A stretch of DNA of 64,000 bases from Xylanimonas protaetiae (GTDB lineage: Bacteria; Actinomycetota; Actinomycetes; Actinomycetales; Cellulomonadaceae): contig NZ_CP035493.1 in NCBI RefSeq assembly GCF_004135385.1, positions 3,415,440-3,479,439 on the forward strand. The letters are read 5' to 3'. Under the pieces are notes generated by a model, which made no database searches, was not told where the DNA came from, and worked only from the letters and a program-made list of their open reading frames with translations. The translations under genes and the position numbers were made by a program. Below, one piece after another: positions 18,565 to 28,078 of the stretch; the first letter of the stretch is position 1, and each line of letters begins with the position of its first letter.

Positions 18565-19989
18565 ATGTTCAACAACGCCGAGGAGGCCATCGCCTTCACC
18601 CGCAACGAAGGGGTGGAGTTCATCGATGTCCGGTTCGTCGACCTGCCGGGCGTGTGGCAGCACTTCAACATCCCGACCTCGCAGTTCAGCGAGGACTCGT
18701 TCACCGAGGGCCTCATGTTCGACGGGTCGTCGATCCGCGGCTTCCAGGCGATCCACGAGTCCGACATGAAGCTGGTCCCGGACGTCAAGACCGCGTTCAT
18801 CGACCCCTTCCGCAAGCGGAAGACGCTGGTCATGAACTTCTCGATCGTCGACCCGTTCACCGACGAGGCCTACTCGCGCGACCCGCGCACCATCGCCGCC
18901 AAGGCCGAGGCCTATCTCGCCTCCACGGGCATCGCCGACACGGTGTACTTCGCCCCCGAGGCCGAGTTCTACCTGTTCGACTCGGTCCAGTACCAGACCG
19001 GCATGCAGGGGTCGTCCTACAAGATCGACTCCGTCGAGGCCGCGTGGAACACGGGCCGCGAGGAGGAGGGCGGCAACCTCGGGTACAAGACCCGCGTCAA
19101 GGGTGGCTACTTCCCCGTCTCCCCGTCGGACAAGTTCGCCGACCTGCGTGACGACATGTGCGACACCCTCGGCAAGGTCGGCCTCGACGTCGAGCGCGCG
19201 CACCACGAGGTGGGCACCGCCGGCCAGCAGGAGATCAACTACCGCTTCAACACGCTGCTGCACGCGGCCGACGACCTGATGAAGTTCAAGTACGTCGTGC
19301 GCAACGAGGCCTACAACGCCGGCAAGACGGTCACGTTCATGCCGAAGCCGCTGTTCGGCGACAACGGCTCGGGCATGCACTCGCACCAGTCGCTCTGGAA
19401 GAACGGCGAGCCGCTGTTCTACGACGAGAAGGGCTACGGCGGCCTCTCGGACCTCGCCCGCTGGTACATCGGCGGCCTGCTCAAGCACGCCCCGTCGCTG
19501 CTCGCGTTCACCAACCCGTCGGTCAACTCGTACCGCCGCCTGGTGCCGGGCTACGAGGCCCCGGTCAACCTGGTCTACTCGGCCCGCAACCGCTCCGCCT
19601 GCATCCGCATCCCGATCACGGGCTCCTCGCCCAAGGCCAAGCGCGTCGAGTTCCGCGTGCCGGACCCGTCGGCCAACGCCTACCTCGCCTTCGCCGCCCA
19701 GCTCATGGCCGGCATCGACGGCATCAAGAACCGCATCGAGCCGGCCGCGCCGATCGACAAGGACCTCTACGAACTGCCCCCCGAGGAGCACGCGCTGATC
19801 GCGCAGGTCCCGGGCTCGCTCTCCGAGGTGCTCGACAACCTCGAGCGCGACCACGAGTTCCTCACGCAGGGTGACGTGTTCACCGAGGACCTCATCGCCA
19901 CGTGGATCGAGTACAAGCGCAAGAACGAGGTGGAGCCGGTGCAGCTGCAGCCGACCCCCAAGGAGTTCGAGCTGTACTACGACGTGTGA
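18565..19989 (+). CDS. glnA: Glutamine synthetase type I (GlnA1, adenylylatable)
   Basis: 474 residues. ATP-dependent ammonium assimilation to glutamine; dodecameric cytosolic enzyme. Seen: N-terminal beta-grasp with [20 protein letters not shown], metal Glu in APEAEFYLF, the NRSACIRIP substrate loop, and [10 protein letters not shown] carrying the Tyr that is adenylylated in GSI-beta enzymes. The start is the ATG at 18565, 4 nt after AAGGAGC; an overlapping ATG at 18561 is out of frame. Control is likely by the GlnR-type box upstream and by GlnE encoded 2.1 kb downstream. Confidence 0.97.
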   Translation: MFNNAEEAIAFTRNEGVEFIDVRFVDLPGVWQHFNIPTSQFSEDSFTEGLMFDGSSIRGFQAIHESDMKLVPDVKTAFIDPFRKRKTLVMNFSIVDPFTDEAYSRDPRTIAAKAEAYLASTGIADTVYFAPEAEFYLFDSVQYQTGMQGSSYKIDSVEAAWNTGREEEGGNLGYKTRVKGGYFPVSPSDKFADLRDDMCDTLGKVGLDVERAHHEVGTAGQQEINYRFNTLLHAADDLMKFKYVVRNEAYNAGKTVTFMPKPLFGDNGSGMHSHQSLWKNGEPLFYDEKGYGGLSDLARWYIGGLLKHAPSLLAFTNPSVNSYRRLVPGYEAPVNLVYSARNRSACIRIPITGSSPKAKRVEFRVPDPSANAYLAFAAQLMAGIDGIKNRIEPAAPIDKDLYELPPEEHALIAQVPGSLSEVLDNLERDHEFLTQGDVFTEDLIATWIEYKRKNEVEPVQLQPTPKEFELYYDV

Positions 19990-20024
19990 CGGGCGGCCCT
20001 CGACGGGCCCCGTGACGCCACGCT

Positions 20025-20084
20025 GAGACGGCGGCCGGTCTGCCTGAGCATCGCAAGGTGCTCGGGCAGACCGGCCGCCGTCTC
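20025..20084. terminator. Terminator after glnA1
   Basis: 26-bp inverted repeat (20025-20050 with 20059-20084) with a single G:U-type mismatch and an 8-nt loop. Confidence 0.85.
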
Positions 20085-20126
20085 TCGTTCCCGGTCCTCC
20101 GGCCCGGCGCGTGGCACAGTGGCTCC

Positions 20127-20438
20127 GTGCACTGGCAGTTCACCGCCGAGGTCGTCGAGTGGCGCGGGCCCGCGCCCTACTACTACCTGCCCCTGCCGCC
20201 CGACGACGCCGCGGACCTCAAGGACGAGGCCCGCGGGCTGATCTACTGGGGTCAGGTCGCCGTGACCGCGACGATCGGGGCGACGACCTTCGAGACCGCG
20301 CTCTTCCCGAAGGACGGCACCTACCTCCTGCCGCTCAAGGACGTCGTCCGGACGGCAGAGGGCCTCGCGGTCGGTGACGTCGCCGCCGTGCGCCTGACGC
20401 TGGGTTCCTCACGGCGTCCGGCGGGCGAGCCTGGTTGA
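20127..20438 (+). CDS. DUF1905 domain-containing protein
   Basis: 103 residues, close to the usual size of this small beta-barrel-like domain. It begins HWQFTAEVVEWRGPAPYYYLPLP and contains the conserved WGQVAVTATIGATTFETALFPKDGTYLLPLK core. GTG 20127 is used because homology begins there; the upstream in-frame ATG at 20058 lies inside the glnA1 terminator. CACAGT lies 6 nt before it. Biochemical role unknown. Confidence 0.85.
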   Translation: MHWQFTAEVVEWRGPAPYYYLPLPPDDAADLKDEARGLIYWGQVAVTATIGATTFETALFPKDGTYLLPLKDVVRTAEGLAVGDVAAVRLTLGSSRRPAGEPG

Positions 20439-20559
20439 CGACCCCCCGGCGCACCCTGTGTCGAGGCCCACGGTGGGCGCCACGACGGGGCCGCCGTGGG
20501 CATCGGTGCCGTCGGGTTCTACGCCGCGGGCATCGCCTGGGCGGCCATGCGCGTCGTGA

Positions 20560-21279
20560 TCACCGGGGTGCGCCAGGCGCGGCAGCGCGCTCCGAGGCCG
20601 TGCTGACCACGTCCCCCACGCGCACCGTGCCCGGCACGACGACGTCCGCGTAGACGGCGAGGCACAGGCCGCGCTCGGCGCCGAGCGGCTTGAGCCAGCG
20701 CCCGGCGCCGGACGCCCCGTCCTGGGCGAGGTCGATCGTGCGGCAGCGCTCGATGCGCTCGACGCCGCGCAGCTCGACCTCGCCGACGGCGATGCCCGAG
20801 CCCACCCACGTCTCCTCGACGAACGGCTCGTCGGTGTCGACCACGAGGTTGACCCGCAGCCGGCGCGGGTCCGCGTCGATCCCCCACCGCTGCGCGCACC
20901 AGGCCAGCGTCGCGGTGCCGACGAGGGACACCGCGCACGCGTCGAAGTGCGGGGTCCCGGCCTCGGGCAGCACGCGCGACGGGACGCCGAGCGCCCGCGT
21001 CAGCTCGGCGTCCAGCGCCGGGCTGCCGACCGCCCACCGGCCGTCGCGCCCCGTGACGACGACGCCGTCCCCGGACGTGGCGGCGGTGTAGCCGAACACC
21101 GCGTCCCGACGCCGGAACCGGCGCGTGTTCTTCCCGGAGGCGAAGTGCCCCTCGTCGTCGACGACGGCGAACGCGCGGTCCCCGACCAGGCCTCGCGCGT
21201 CGACCACGACGGCGTCGAGCGCCTCCCCTCCCATCGACTTCACGGGGTAGCGCCGCAGGGACCGGACCGTCATCGTCAT
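20560..21279 (-). CDS. MOSC domain-containing protein
   Basis: 239 residues. N-terminal MOSC beta-barrel (VRSLRRYPVKSMGGEAL, GLVGDRAFAVVD) followed by the MOSC sulfur-carrier domain (CAVSLVGTATLAWCAQRWGIDADPRRLRVNLVVD), with the domain's Cys in ERCRTIDLAQDG. MOSC proteins handle sulfur in molybdenum-cofactor-related or N-hydroxylated-compound chemistry; the specific role is unknown. The ATG start has TAGGGT 6 nt upstream. Confidence 0.9.
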   Translation of the reverse strand: MTMTVRSLRRYPVKSMGGEALDAVVVDARGLVGDRAFAVVDDEGHFASGKNTRRFRRRDAVFGYTAATSGDGVVVTGRDGRWAVGSPALDAELTRALGVPSRVLPEAGTPHFDACAVSLVGTATLAWCAQRWGIDADPRRLRVNLVVDTDEPFVEETWVGSGIAVGEVELRGVERIERCRTIDLAQDGASGAGRWLKPLGAERGLCLAVYADVVVPGTVRVGDVVSTASERAAAPGAPR

Positions 21280-21285
21280 CCGGCG

Positions 21286-21309
21286 ACCCTAGCCGACGCC
21301 CCGTAGCGT
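21286..21309. promoter_or_regulatory. Divergent leaderless promoters (MOSC / YgjV-like)
   Basis: TAGGGT on the minus strand (21286-21291) and TAGCGT on the plus strand (21304-21309), each exactly 6 nt from an ATG. The whole divergent promoter is 36 bp, which leaves little room for separate -35 elements. Confidence 0.55.
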
Positions 21310-21315
21310 GGGGCC

Positions 21316-21957
21316 ATGAACCCATGGTTGGAGGCCTTCGGCTGGCTCGGCTCCATCCTGGTCGTCTGGTCGCTGACCCAGGCCCGCGTGCTCCGTTTCC
21401 GCTGGCTGAACTTCGTCGGGGCGGTCCTCGCGACGGCGTACAACGCGATCGTCGGGATCTGGCCGTTCTTCGCGATGAACCTTGCGATCGCGCTCATCGA
21501 CGCGTACTGGCTGTGGCGGCTGCACCGCACCCGGCACGACGATGCGACGTACCAGGTGGTGGAGGTGGAGCCCGACGACGCGTACCTGCTGCACGTGCTG
21601 CGCACCTACGCCGACGACATCGCGGGGTTCTCCCCCGGGTTCGCGGCCGTACCCGCCGCGGGCGAGCGGCGGGCCGCGTTCCTCGTGCAGAAGGGCGACG
21701 AGACCGTGGGCGTCGTCGAGATCGCGGACGAGGGCGGCGGCACCGGCGTCGTGCTCCTGGACTGGGTGAGCCGGCGGTTCCGCGACTTCACGCCCGGGGA
21801 GTTCGTGTACCGGGAGTCGGGCATCGTCGCCGGGAAGGGCTTCACGCGGCTGGTCGTGCCGCCCACCTCGCGCACGGACGCGCGCTACCTGACGCGCGTG
21901 GGCTTCCACCTGGAGGACGGCGTCTGGTCGCGAGCGACGCCGGCGCTGGCGTCCTGA
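21316..21957 (+). CDS. Membrane protein with YgjV-like N-terminus and GNAT-like C-terminus
   Basis: 213 residues. The first ~75 form three hydrophobic helices resembling the inner-membrane YgjV family (WLGSILVVWSLTQARVLRFRWLNFVGAVLATAYN). The remaining ~135 are soluble, with a mixed alpha/beta pattern resembling a divergent acetyltransferase (GVVEIADEGGGTGVVLLDWVSRRFRDFTPGEFVY, then RYLTRVGFHLEDG). The acetyl-CoA loop is not clear, so activity is uncertain. ATG start with TAGCGT 6 nt upstream. Confidence 0.8.
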   Translation: MNPWLEAFGWLGSILVVWSLTQARVLRFRWLNFVGAVLATAYNAIVGIWPFFAMNLAIALIDAYWLWRLHRTRHDDATYQVVEVEPDDAYLLHVLRTYADDIAGFSPGFAAVPAAGERRAAFLVQKGDETVGVVEIADEGGGTGVVLLDWVSRRFRDFTPGEFVYRESGIVAGKGFTRLVVPPTSRTDARYLTRVGFHLEDGVWSRATPALAS

Positions 21958-21978
21958 CGGGGCGCGTAGCCTGAGCGC

Positions 21979-22113
21979 GTGCACTCCCTGGCCTTGACGG
22001 CGGCCGTCCCGGCGCGGCTCTTCCTCCTGCCGCCGAGCAGCAAGCCGCTGCTGCTCGTCGCGGTCGTCGTGCTTCTCGTGGTGGTGCGCCTCGTACGGGC
22101 CCGACGGCGCTGA
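21979..22113 (+). CDS. 44-residue single-pass membrane protein
   Basis: Short ORF translating to a polar start, a strongly hydrophobic helix (PLLLVAVVVLLVVVRLV) and a basic RARRR end, consistent with an inside C-terminus. GTG start 6 nt after TAGCCT. It sits 21 nt downstream of the YgjV-like gene and convergent to glnE. No homology can be claimed; the promoter pattern and composition are the support. Confidence 0.5.
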   Translation: MHSLALTAAVPARLFLLPPSSKPLLLVAVVVLLVVVRLVRARRR

Positions 22114-22146
22114 CGCCGTCCGGCGCCGCCCGCCGGGGCCAGCCCG

Positions 22147-25100
22147 TCAGCGCTGCGCGTCGGCGCCGTAGAAGACCCGTTCCATGACGGTCCGCGCCCG
22201 CCGGGCGGTGCGCAGGTAGTGGTCCTCCAGGTCGCTGCCCGTACCGACGTCGCCGAGCAGCCGGGCGACGCCCGCGAGTGCGAGGCGGTCGTGCGGCAGC
22301 ACGTCGGCCTGCGCCCCGGTCACGCGTCCCGACCACAGCACGACGGCGGAGCGCAGCCGCGACGCGAGCGTCCAGGCGTCGGTGAGGGAGGCGGCGTCGT
22401 CGGCGTCGAGCACCCCGGCGCCGACCGCGGCGTCGAGCGCGGCGATCGTGCCCGTGGTCCGCAGCGCCGGGACGTCGTGCGCGTGCTGGAGCTGGAGCAG
22501 CTGCGCGGTCCACTCGACGTCGGCGACGCCGCCGCGGCCCAGCTTGAGGTGTCGCGTCGGCTCGACGCCGCGGGGCAGGCGCTCCGCCTCGACGCGGGCC
22601 TTGATGCGGCGCACCTCGCGCACGTCCGCGACGGGGAGCCCGCCGTCCGGGTAGCGCAGCGGGTCGACGACGGCGGTGAACCGCTCCGCGAGCGCCACCG
22701 ACGCGGCGTGCTCGGCGGAGTCCGCGGAGGCCTCGCCGGACAGCACGGCCAGCGCCCGGGCCCGCAGCAGCGCCTGCGCCTCCCACACGGACGACCAGCG
22801 CTCGTAGTACTCGGCGTACGAGGCGAGGGTGCGCACGAGCGGGCCCTGCCGCCCCTCGGGGCGCAGGTCGGCGTCGACGGGCAGCGCGGGCTCGGCGCCG
22901 ACGCTGCCGAGCAGCTCGCGCAGCCGGGTCGCCGCGGTGAGGGCGAACTTCGACGCGACCTGCGCGTCCACCCCGGGGCGGGGGTCGTGCACGAACATGA
23001 CGTCGGCGTCGGAGCCGTAGCCCATCTCGCGGCCGCCGAGGCGTCCCATGGCGACGACGACCATCGTCGTCGGGCTCTCCTCCAGGCCGAGCTCGCCGCG
23101 CGCGACGTGCTCCGCGACCCGGAGCGCGCCCTGGAGCGCGAGGTCGGCGGCGTCGGAGATCGCGGCCGCGGCGCTGACGGGGTCGAGCACGCGCAGCACC
23201 TCGCCGGCGCCCGTGCGGGCGAGCTCGCGGCGGCGCATCGCGCGCAGCAGGGTCGCCGCGGCCCGGGCGTCGTCGGCCCGCTGGAGGACGGCGTCGGCCT
23301 CCCCGGCGAGCCGCTGGGCGCCGCGCGGCTCGAGGCCGGTGGCGTCGTCGAACCACTGGACGGACTCGGGCGAGCGCCCGATGGCGTCCGCCAGGTAGCG
23401 CGACGAGGCGAGGACGTGCGCGAGCCGTTGCGCGGCCGAGCCGGAGTCGCGCAGCAGCTTGAGGTACCAGTGCGTGGAGCCGAGCTCCTCCGAGAGGCGG
23501 CGGAACGCGAGCAGGCCGCCGTCGGGGTCGGCGCCCTCGGCGAACCAGCCGAGCAGCACGGGCAGCAGCTGCCGCTGGAGCGCCGCGCGCCGCGACATGC
23601 CCTCGGTGAGGGCGTTGACGTGCCGCATCGCGCCGTCGGGGTCGCGGTAGCCGATGGCGGCGAAGCGCTGGCGGGCGGCCTCGGGGGCGAGGGACACCTC
23701 GTCCTCCGAGAGCTGCGCGTACGCGGGCAGCAGCGGCCGGTAGAAGAGCGCCTCGTGCAGGGAGCGCACCTCGCGGCGCGTGGACCGCCAGCGCTCGGTG
23801 AGCCCCTCGACGCCGTCGGCGCGCATGCCGAGCGCGCGGGCGAGGCGGCGCAGGTCGTCCTCCCCGGTGGGCAGCAGGTGCGTGCGGCGCAGGCGGAAGA
23901 GCTGGACGCGGTGCTCGAGCGCCCGCAGGAAGCGGTAGCACACGGCGAGGCGGCTCGCGTGGTCGCGGCCCACGTACCCGGCGCCGGCGAGCGCGGCGAG
24001 CGCGGCGATCGTGTTGGGCGAGTGGATCGCCGGGTCGGTGCGCCCGTGCACGAGCTGGAGGAGCTGGACGGTGAACTCGACGTCGCGCAGGCCGCCGCGG
24101 CCGAGCTTGATCTGGCGGTCCGCCTCGGCGGCCGGCACGTTGGCCTCGACGCGGCGGCGCATCGCCTGGGAGTCCTCGACGAAGTTGTCGCGCGCGACGG
24201 CCTTCCACACGAGCGGGTCGACGGCCGCGCGGTAGGCGCGCCCCAGCGCGGCGTCCCCGGCGACGGGCCGGGCCTTGAGCAGCGCCTGGAACTCCCAGGT
24301 CGCGGCCCAGCGGTCGTAGTACGCGAGGTGGCTGGAGAGGGTCCGCACGAGCGGTCCGGCCTTGCCCTCGGGGCGCAGCGCGGCGTCCACCTGCCACAGC
24401 GCCGGCTCGCCGGACGCGCCGCCGCACACCTTCTGCAGCGTGGAGGCCAGGCGGGCCCCGACGGCCAGCGCCGCGGTCTCGTCCGCGGCCTCGCCGTCGG
24501 GCGTCATGCCCGGCTCGGCGACGTAGACGACGTCGACATCGGAGACGTAGTTGAGCTCGCGGCCGCCGGTCTTGCCCATGCCGATGACGGCGAGGCGCAC
24601 GAGGGTGTGGTCGGGGTGCTGCGCGCGGGCGACGGCGAGCGCTGCCTCCAGGGCGGCGGCGGCCAGGTCGGCGAGCGCCGCCGCGACGCCCGGCAGCGCG
24701 CTGAGCGGCTCGCCCGCGGTGAGGTCGTCCGCCGCGACGTGCAGCAGCCGGGCGCGGTACGCGCGCCGCAGCGCGTCGGTCGCGGTGCGGGCGCCGTCGT
24801 CGGGCCAGGTGTCGCCCGCCACGGGGGCGTCGTCGGACGGCATGGCGCCGACGGCGGTGAGCAGCTCCGCCCGGACGACGTCGGGGTCGGCGCCGACGCC
24901 GCGCTCCGCGAGCGTGGCGAGCAGCGCCGGGCGGCGCACGATCTCGTCGCCCAGCGCCTCGGACGCCCCGAGCACCGCGAGCAGCCGACGCCGCGGGGCG
25001 TCGTCGTCGGCGGGCAGCGCGAGCAGCCCCGCGAGCGAGGGCGCCGCGGGCGTCGCCGCGAGCCGCACGAGCTGGAGGAGCGCGAGGTCCGGGTCGGCGG

Positions 25101-25254
25101 ACCCGGCGAGCGCGTCGAGGACCCCGTCGGGGTCCTCCGGCAGCACGGCGGCCAGGGCGGCGTCGTCCCACAGCGACGCCGACCGGGTCAGGTCGGCGAA
25201 CCCCGCCCGCAGCAGGCGGCGGGTGGGGCTCTCGCGGCGTCCGGCGGGCGTCAC
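22147..25254 (-). CDS. glnE: Bifunctional glutamine synthetase adenylyltransferase/adenylyl-removing enzyme
   Basis: 1035 residues, full length for the family. Adds or removes AMP on GlnA1 in response to nitrogen state. It has two nucleotidyltransferase domains: the N-terminal removing domain with GMGKTGGRELNYVSDVD (about 221-240), and the C-terminal transferase domain with AMGRLGGREMGYGSDADV (about 734-752), each followed by a PII-uridylyltransferase-like helical segment (LKLGRGGVADVEWT). The GTG start overlaps the glnA2 stop by 4 bp (GTGA), so glnA2-glnE is a coupled operon. Confidence 0.96.
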   Translation of the reverse strand: MTPAGRRESPTRRLLRAGFADLTRSASLWDDAALAAVLPEDPDGVLDALAGSADPDLALLQLVRLAATPAAPSLAGLLALPADDDAPRRRLLAVLGASEALGDEIVRRPALLATLAERGVGADPDVVRAELLTAVGAMPSDDAPVAGDTWPDDGARTATDALRRAYRARLLHVAADDLTAGEPLSALPGVAAALADLAAAALEAALAVARAQHPDHTLVRLAVIGMGKTGGRELNYVSDVDVVYVAEPGMTPDGEAADETAALAVGARLASTLQKVCGGASGEPALWQVDAALRPEGKAGPLVRTLSSHLAYYDRWAATWEFQALLKARPVAGDAALGRAYRAAVDPLVWKAVARDNFVEDSQAMRRRVEANVPAAEADRQIKLGRGGLRDVEFTVQLLQLVHGRTDPAIHSPNTIAALAALAGAGYVGRDHASRLAVCYRFLRALEHRVQLFRLRRTHLLPTGEDDLRRLARALGMRADGVEGLTERWRSTRREVRSLHEALFYRPLLPAYAQLSEDEVSLAPEAARQRFAAIGYRDPDGAMRHVNALTEGMSRRAALQRQLLPVLLGWFAEGADPDGGLLAFRRLSEELGSTHWYLKLLRDSGSAAQRLAHVLASSRYLADAIGRSPESVQWFDDATGLEPRGAQRLAGEADAVLQRADDARAAATLLRAMRRRELARTGAGEVLRVLDPVSAAAAISDAADLALQGALRVAEHVARGELGLEESPTTMVVVAMGRLGGREMGYGSDADVMFVHDPRPGVDAQVASKFALTAATRLRELLGSVGAEPALPVDADLRPEGRQGPLVRTLASYAEYYERWSSVWEAQALLRARALAVLSGEASADSAEHAASVALAERFTAVVDPLRYPDGGLPVADVREVRRIKARVEAERLPRGVEPTRHLKLGRGGVADVEWTAQLLQLQHAHDVPALRTTGTIAALDAAVGAGVLDADDAASLTDAWTLASRLRSAVVLWSGRVTGAQADVLPHDRLALAGVARLLGDVGTGSDLEDHYLRTARRARTVMERVFYGADAQR

Positions 25255-26588
25255 AGGAACTGCAGGAACCGGTTCAGCTCGTACGGCGTCACCTGGGCGC
25301 GGTAGGCGTCCCACTCGGCCCGCTTGTTCGCCAGGACGTACCGGAACACGTGCTCGCCCAGGGTCTCGGCCACGAGCTCGGAACGCTCCATGATCGCGAT
25401 CGCGGCGTCGAGGTCCTGCGGCAGCGGGGTGATGCCGAGCGCGCGGCGCTCGGCGTCGGTGAGCTCCCAGACGTCGTCCTCGGTGGCGTCGGGCAGCTCG
25501 TAGCCCTCCTCGATGCCCTTGAGCCCGGCGGCGAGCATGACGGCGAACGCCAGGTACGGGTTGGCCGCCGAGTCGATGCCGCGGTACTCGATGCGCGAGG
25601 AGTTGCCCTTGCCCGGCTTGTACATCGGCACGCGCACCAGCGCGCTGCGGTTGTTGTGGCCCCAGCACACGTACGACGGCGCCTCCTGGCCGCCCCACAG
25701 GCGCTTGTACGAGTTGACGTACTGGTTGGTCACCGCGGTGACCTCGGCCGCGTGCACGAGCAGGCCCGCGATGAACTGGCGCGCCGTCTTGGACAGCTCG
25801 AACTGGGCGCCGGGCTCGTGGAACGCGTTGCGGTCGCCCTCGAACAGCGACAGGTGCGTGTGCATGCCCGACCCGGGGTGGTGGGGCATCGGCTTGGGCA
25901 TGAACGTGGCGAAGACGCCCTGCTCGAGCGCCACCTCCTTGACGACCGTGCGGAACGTCATGAGGTTGTCCGCCGTGGTCAGCGCGTCGGCGTAGCGCAG
26001 GTCGATCTCGTTCTGGCCGGGGCCGGCCTCGTGGTGGGAGTACTCCACCGAGATGCCCATGGACTCGAGCATCGTGATCGCCGCGCGGCGGAAGTCGTGC
26101 GTCGACCCGCGCGCCAGGTGGTCGAAGTAGCCGCCGTTGTCGACCGGGACGAGCGGGTCGGTCGCGCTGGCCATCTGCTCGAACAGGTAGAACTCGACCT
26201 CGGGGTGCGTGTAGAAGGTGAACCCCTTGTCGCTGGCCTTGGCCAGGGCCCGCTTGAGCGCGTTGCGCGGGTCCGCGAGGGACGGCTCGCCGTCGGGCGT
26301 GAGGATGTCGCAGAACATGCGGGCGGTGCCGTGCCGGTCGCCGCGCCAGGGCAGCACCTGGAACGTCGTGGGGTCGGGCTTGGCGATCATGTCGGCCTCG
26401 TACACGCGGGTGAGGCCCTCGATCGCGGAGCCGTCGAACCCGATGCCCTCGCTGAACGCCTGCTCCAGCTCGGCGGGGGCGACCGCCACCGACTTCAGGA
26501 CTCCGAGAACATCGGTGAACCAGAGTCGGATGAAGCGGATGTCGCGCTCCTCGACCGTGCGGAGCACGAACTCCTGCTGCCTGTCCAT
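25251..26588 (-). CDS. glnA2: Glutamine synthetase type I, GlnA2-like
   Basis: 445 residues, GSI-alpha-like. Seen: FVLRTVEERDIRFIRLWFTDVLG, FDGSAIEGL, EVEFYLFEQ, NNRSALVRVP and the C-terminal YRAQVTPYELNRFLQFL typical of GlnA2. The region matching the adenylylation loop reads RRALGITPLPQDLDAAI and lacks the modified Tyr, so this enzyme is not expected to be a GlnE target. The ATG start has CAGGAT 6 nt upstream. It heads the operon with glnE. Confidence 0.94.
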   Translation of the reverse strand: MDRQQEFVLRTVEERDIRFIRLWFTDVLGVLKSVAVAPAELEQAFSEGIGFDGSAIEGLTRVYEADMIAKPDPTTFQVLPWRGDRHGTARMFCDILTPDGEPSLADPRNALKRALAKASDKGFTFYTHPEVEFYLFEQMASATDPLVPVDNGGYFDHLARGSTHDFRRAAITMLESMGISVEYSHHEAGPGQNEIDLRYADALTTADNLMTFRTVVKEVALEQGVFATFMPKPMPHHPGSGMHTHLSLFEGDRNAFHEPGAQFELSKTARQFIAGLLVHAAEVTAVTNQYVNSYKRLWGGQEAPSYVCWGHNNRSALVRVPMYKPGKGNSSRIEYRGIDSAANPYLAFAVMLAAGLKGIEEGYELPDATEDDVWELTDAERRALGITPLPQDLDAAIAIMERSELVAETLGEHVFRYVLANKRAEWDAYRAQVTPYELNRFLQFL

Positions 26589-26645
26589 GCGCTCATCCTG
26601 CCCGAGATTTGTTGCTGGGAAGTGACGACGCCACGGGCGCCCCTC

Positions 26646-26858
26646 CTACGTCTTCTCCGTGCCCCGCCAGCGGTCGTCGTCGTCGTCCCAGGCGTCGGTG
26701 CGCCGGCGGGCCGAGTCGAGCGCCCGCGCCGCCTCCTCGGCCGTGTCGTAGGGCCCCATGAGCTCCGTCCACGCGGACTGCCGACCCTCCTCGACCCGGC
26801 CCGTGCGGGTGTTGAACCAGTACCGCGGTGCCCGGTCCGCGTCGCTCTCCTCGCTCAT
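26646..26858 (-). CDS. Small SPOR-like actinobacterial protein
   Basis: 70 residues, acidic. [18 protein letters not shown] then [14 protein letters not shown] is the pattern of a minimal SPOR-like fold used in many small actinobacterial proteins. It ends in an Asp run (DDDDDRW). The ATG start has CAGGAT 6 nt upstream. It is divergent from ppgK, with overlapping promoter space. Role unknown. Confidence 0.8.
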   Translation of the reverse strand: MSEESDADRAPRYWFNTRTGRVEEGRQSAWTELMGPYDTAEEAARALDSARRRTDAWDDDDDRWRGTEKT

Positions 26859-26886
26859 GCTCCGATCCTGCACCAGGATGTCCCCC

Positions 26887-27663
26887 ATGGCACACGACCT
26901 CGCCTTCGGCATCGACATCGGCGGCTCGGGCATCAAGGGCGCCCCCGTCGACCTCGACACCGGAGAGTTCGCCGCCGACCGGCTCCGCATCCCGACGCCC
27001 GCCGAGAGCACGCCCGAGGCGGTCGCCCAGGTGCTCGCGGAGCTCGTCAGCTCGTTCGACCTGCCGAAGAAGGCGCCCCTCGGCGTCGCGTTCCCCGCGC
27101 CCATGGACCACGGCGTCGTCCGGTTCATCGCGAACCTCGACCAGTCGTGGAAGGGCGTGAACCTGCCCGAGCTGCTGCACGAGACGACCGGCCGCCAGGT
27201 CACGGCCGTCAACGACGCCGACGCCGCCGGCATCGGCGAGCAGCGCTACGGCGCCGCGAAGGGCAAGGACGGCACGGTGCTCGTGGTCACGCTCGGCACG
27301 GGCATCGGGTCGGCGCTCATCGTCGACGGCGTCCTGGTGCCCAACACGGAGCTCGGCCACCTGGAGATCGACGGGTTCGACGCGGAGTCGCGCGCCGCGG
27401 ACTCCGCGCGCGAGCGCGAGGGCCTCGACTTCCCGGCGTGGGCCGACCGCCTGCAGCGGTACTTCGAGACCGTGGAGATGCTGCTGTCGCCCGACCTCAT
27501 CGTCGTCGGCGGCGGCGTGAGCAAGAAGCACGCCGAGTTCCTGCCGCTGCTGAACCTGCGCGCCACGATCATCCCGGCGGAGCTGCGCAACGCGGCGGGC
27601 ATCGTGGGTGCCGCCGCGATGGCGGACACGGAGGCCTCGAAGGGCCGCAAGCGCAAGCACTGA
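26887..27663 (+). CDS. ppgK: Polyphosphate glucokinase
   Basis: 258-residue ROK-type sugar kinase. Phosphorylates glucose using polyphosphate or ATP, feeding glycolysis. Seen: phosphate loop [20 protein letters not shown], the catalytic Asp in [11 protein letters not shown], the second phosphate motif [13 protein letters not shown], and [10 protein letters not shown]. The Lys/Arg-rich C-terminal tail (SKGRKRKH) is typical of PpgK. ATG 26887 (7 nt after CAGGAT) is chosen; an in-frame ATG exists at 26878. Confidence 0.94.
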   Translation: MAHDLAFGIDIGGSGIKGAPVDLDTGEFAADRLRIPTPAESTPEAVAQVLAELVSSFDLPKKAPLGVAFPAPMDHGVVRFIANLDQSWKGVNLPELLHETTGRQVTAVNDADAAGIGEQRYGAAKGKDGTVLVVTLGTGIGSALIVDGVLVPNTELGHLEIDGFDAESRAADSAREREGLDFPAWADRLQRYFETVEMLLSPDLIVVGGGVSKKHAEFLPLLNLRATIIPAELRNAAGIVGAAAMADTEASKGRKRKH

Positions 27664-27739
27664 GGTCTGGACGGGTCCCGCCAGGACGGGGCCGGAGCGG
27701 CGGCGACGTCGTCGGCGCGACCGCCCCGTCCCGGACAGG

Positions 27740-28078
27740 TCACGCAGCGGGCAGGCGCTCGCTGCAGATCACGCTGTCGCAGCCGACGAGGTGCAGCACC
27801 TCGGAGACCACCGACGGCGGGTTGCGGAGCGACACGGCCAGGCCCTCGTCCCGGCCCAGCGCGCACAGCTGGACGAGGAACGCCACGCCGGCCGAGTCGA
27901 TGAACTCGACGCGCGTGGCGTCGACGACGACGGGAAGGTCTCGCTCGAGCGCTCCGGCGAGGGCCATGCCGGCCTCCGCGCGCAGCGCCGCGTCGATCTC
28001 GCCCCACATCTCCACCACGCTGGCGTCGGACCCTCGGACGAGGTCGATCCCGCCGCCTCGCGTGCTCGTGACAGTCAT
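27740..28078 (-). CDS. STAS-domain anti-anti-sigma factor-like protein
   Basis: 112 residues, a single STAS domain. The phosphorylatable Ser lies in VEFIDSAGVAFLVQL, in the usual DSxG context. Such proteins release sigma factors by binding an anti-sigma kinase, or act in other partner switches. No anti-sigma factor or sigma gene is adjacent, so the partner is unknown. The ATG at 28078 has an AAAGGAC ribosome site. Confidence 0.87.
   Translation of the reverse strand: MTVTSTRGGGIDLVRGSDASVVEMWGEIDAALRAEAGMALAGALERDLPVVVDATRVEFIDSAGVAFLVQLCALGRDEGLAVSLRNPPSVVSEVLHLVGCDSVICSERLPAA

Noticed and set aside
20496-20606. 36-residue plus-strand ORF with one hydrophobic helix just after the DUF1905 gene
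   Set aside because: It overlaps the 3' end of the MOSC gene on the other strand, has no ribosome site or -10 hexamer at the right spacing, and could be chance in GC-rich DNA.
22219-25305. Very long open frame antisense to glnE
   Set aside because: High GC makes stop codons rare in the mirrored frame; the translation is Arg/Gly/Val-rich without motifs, while the glnE frame has full-length homology.
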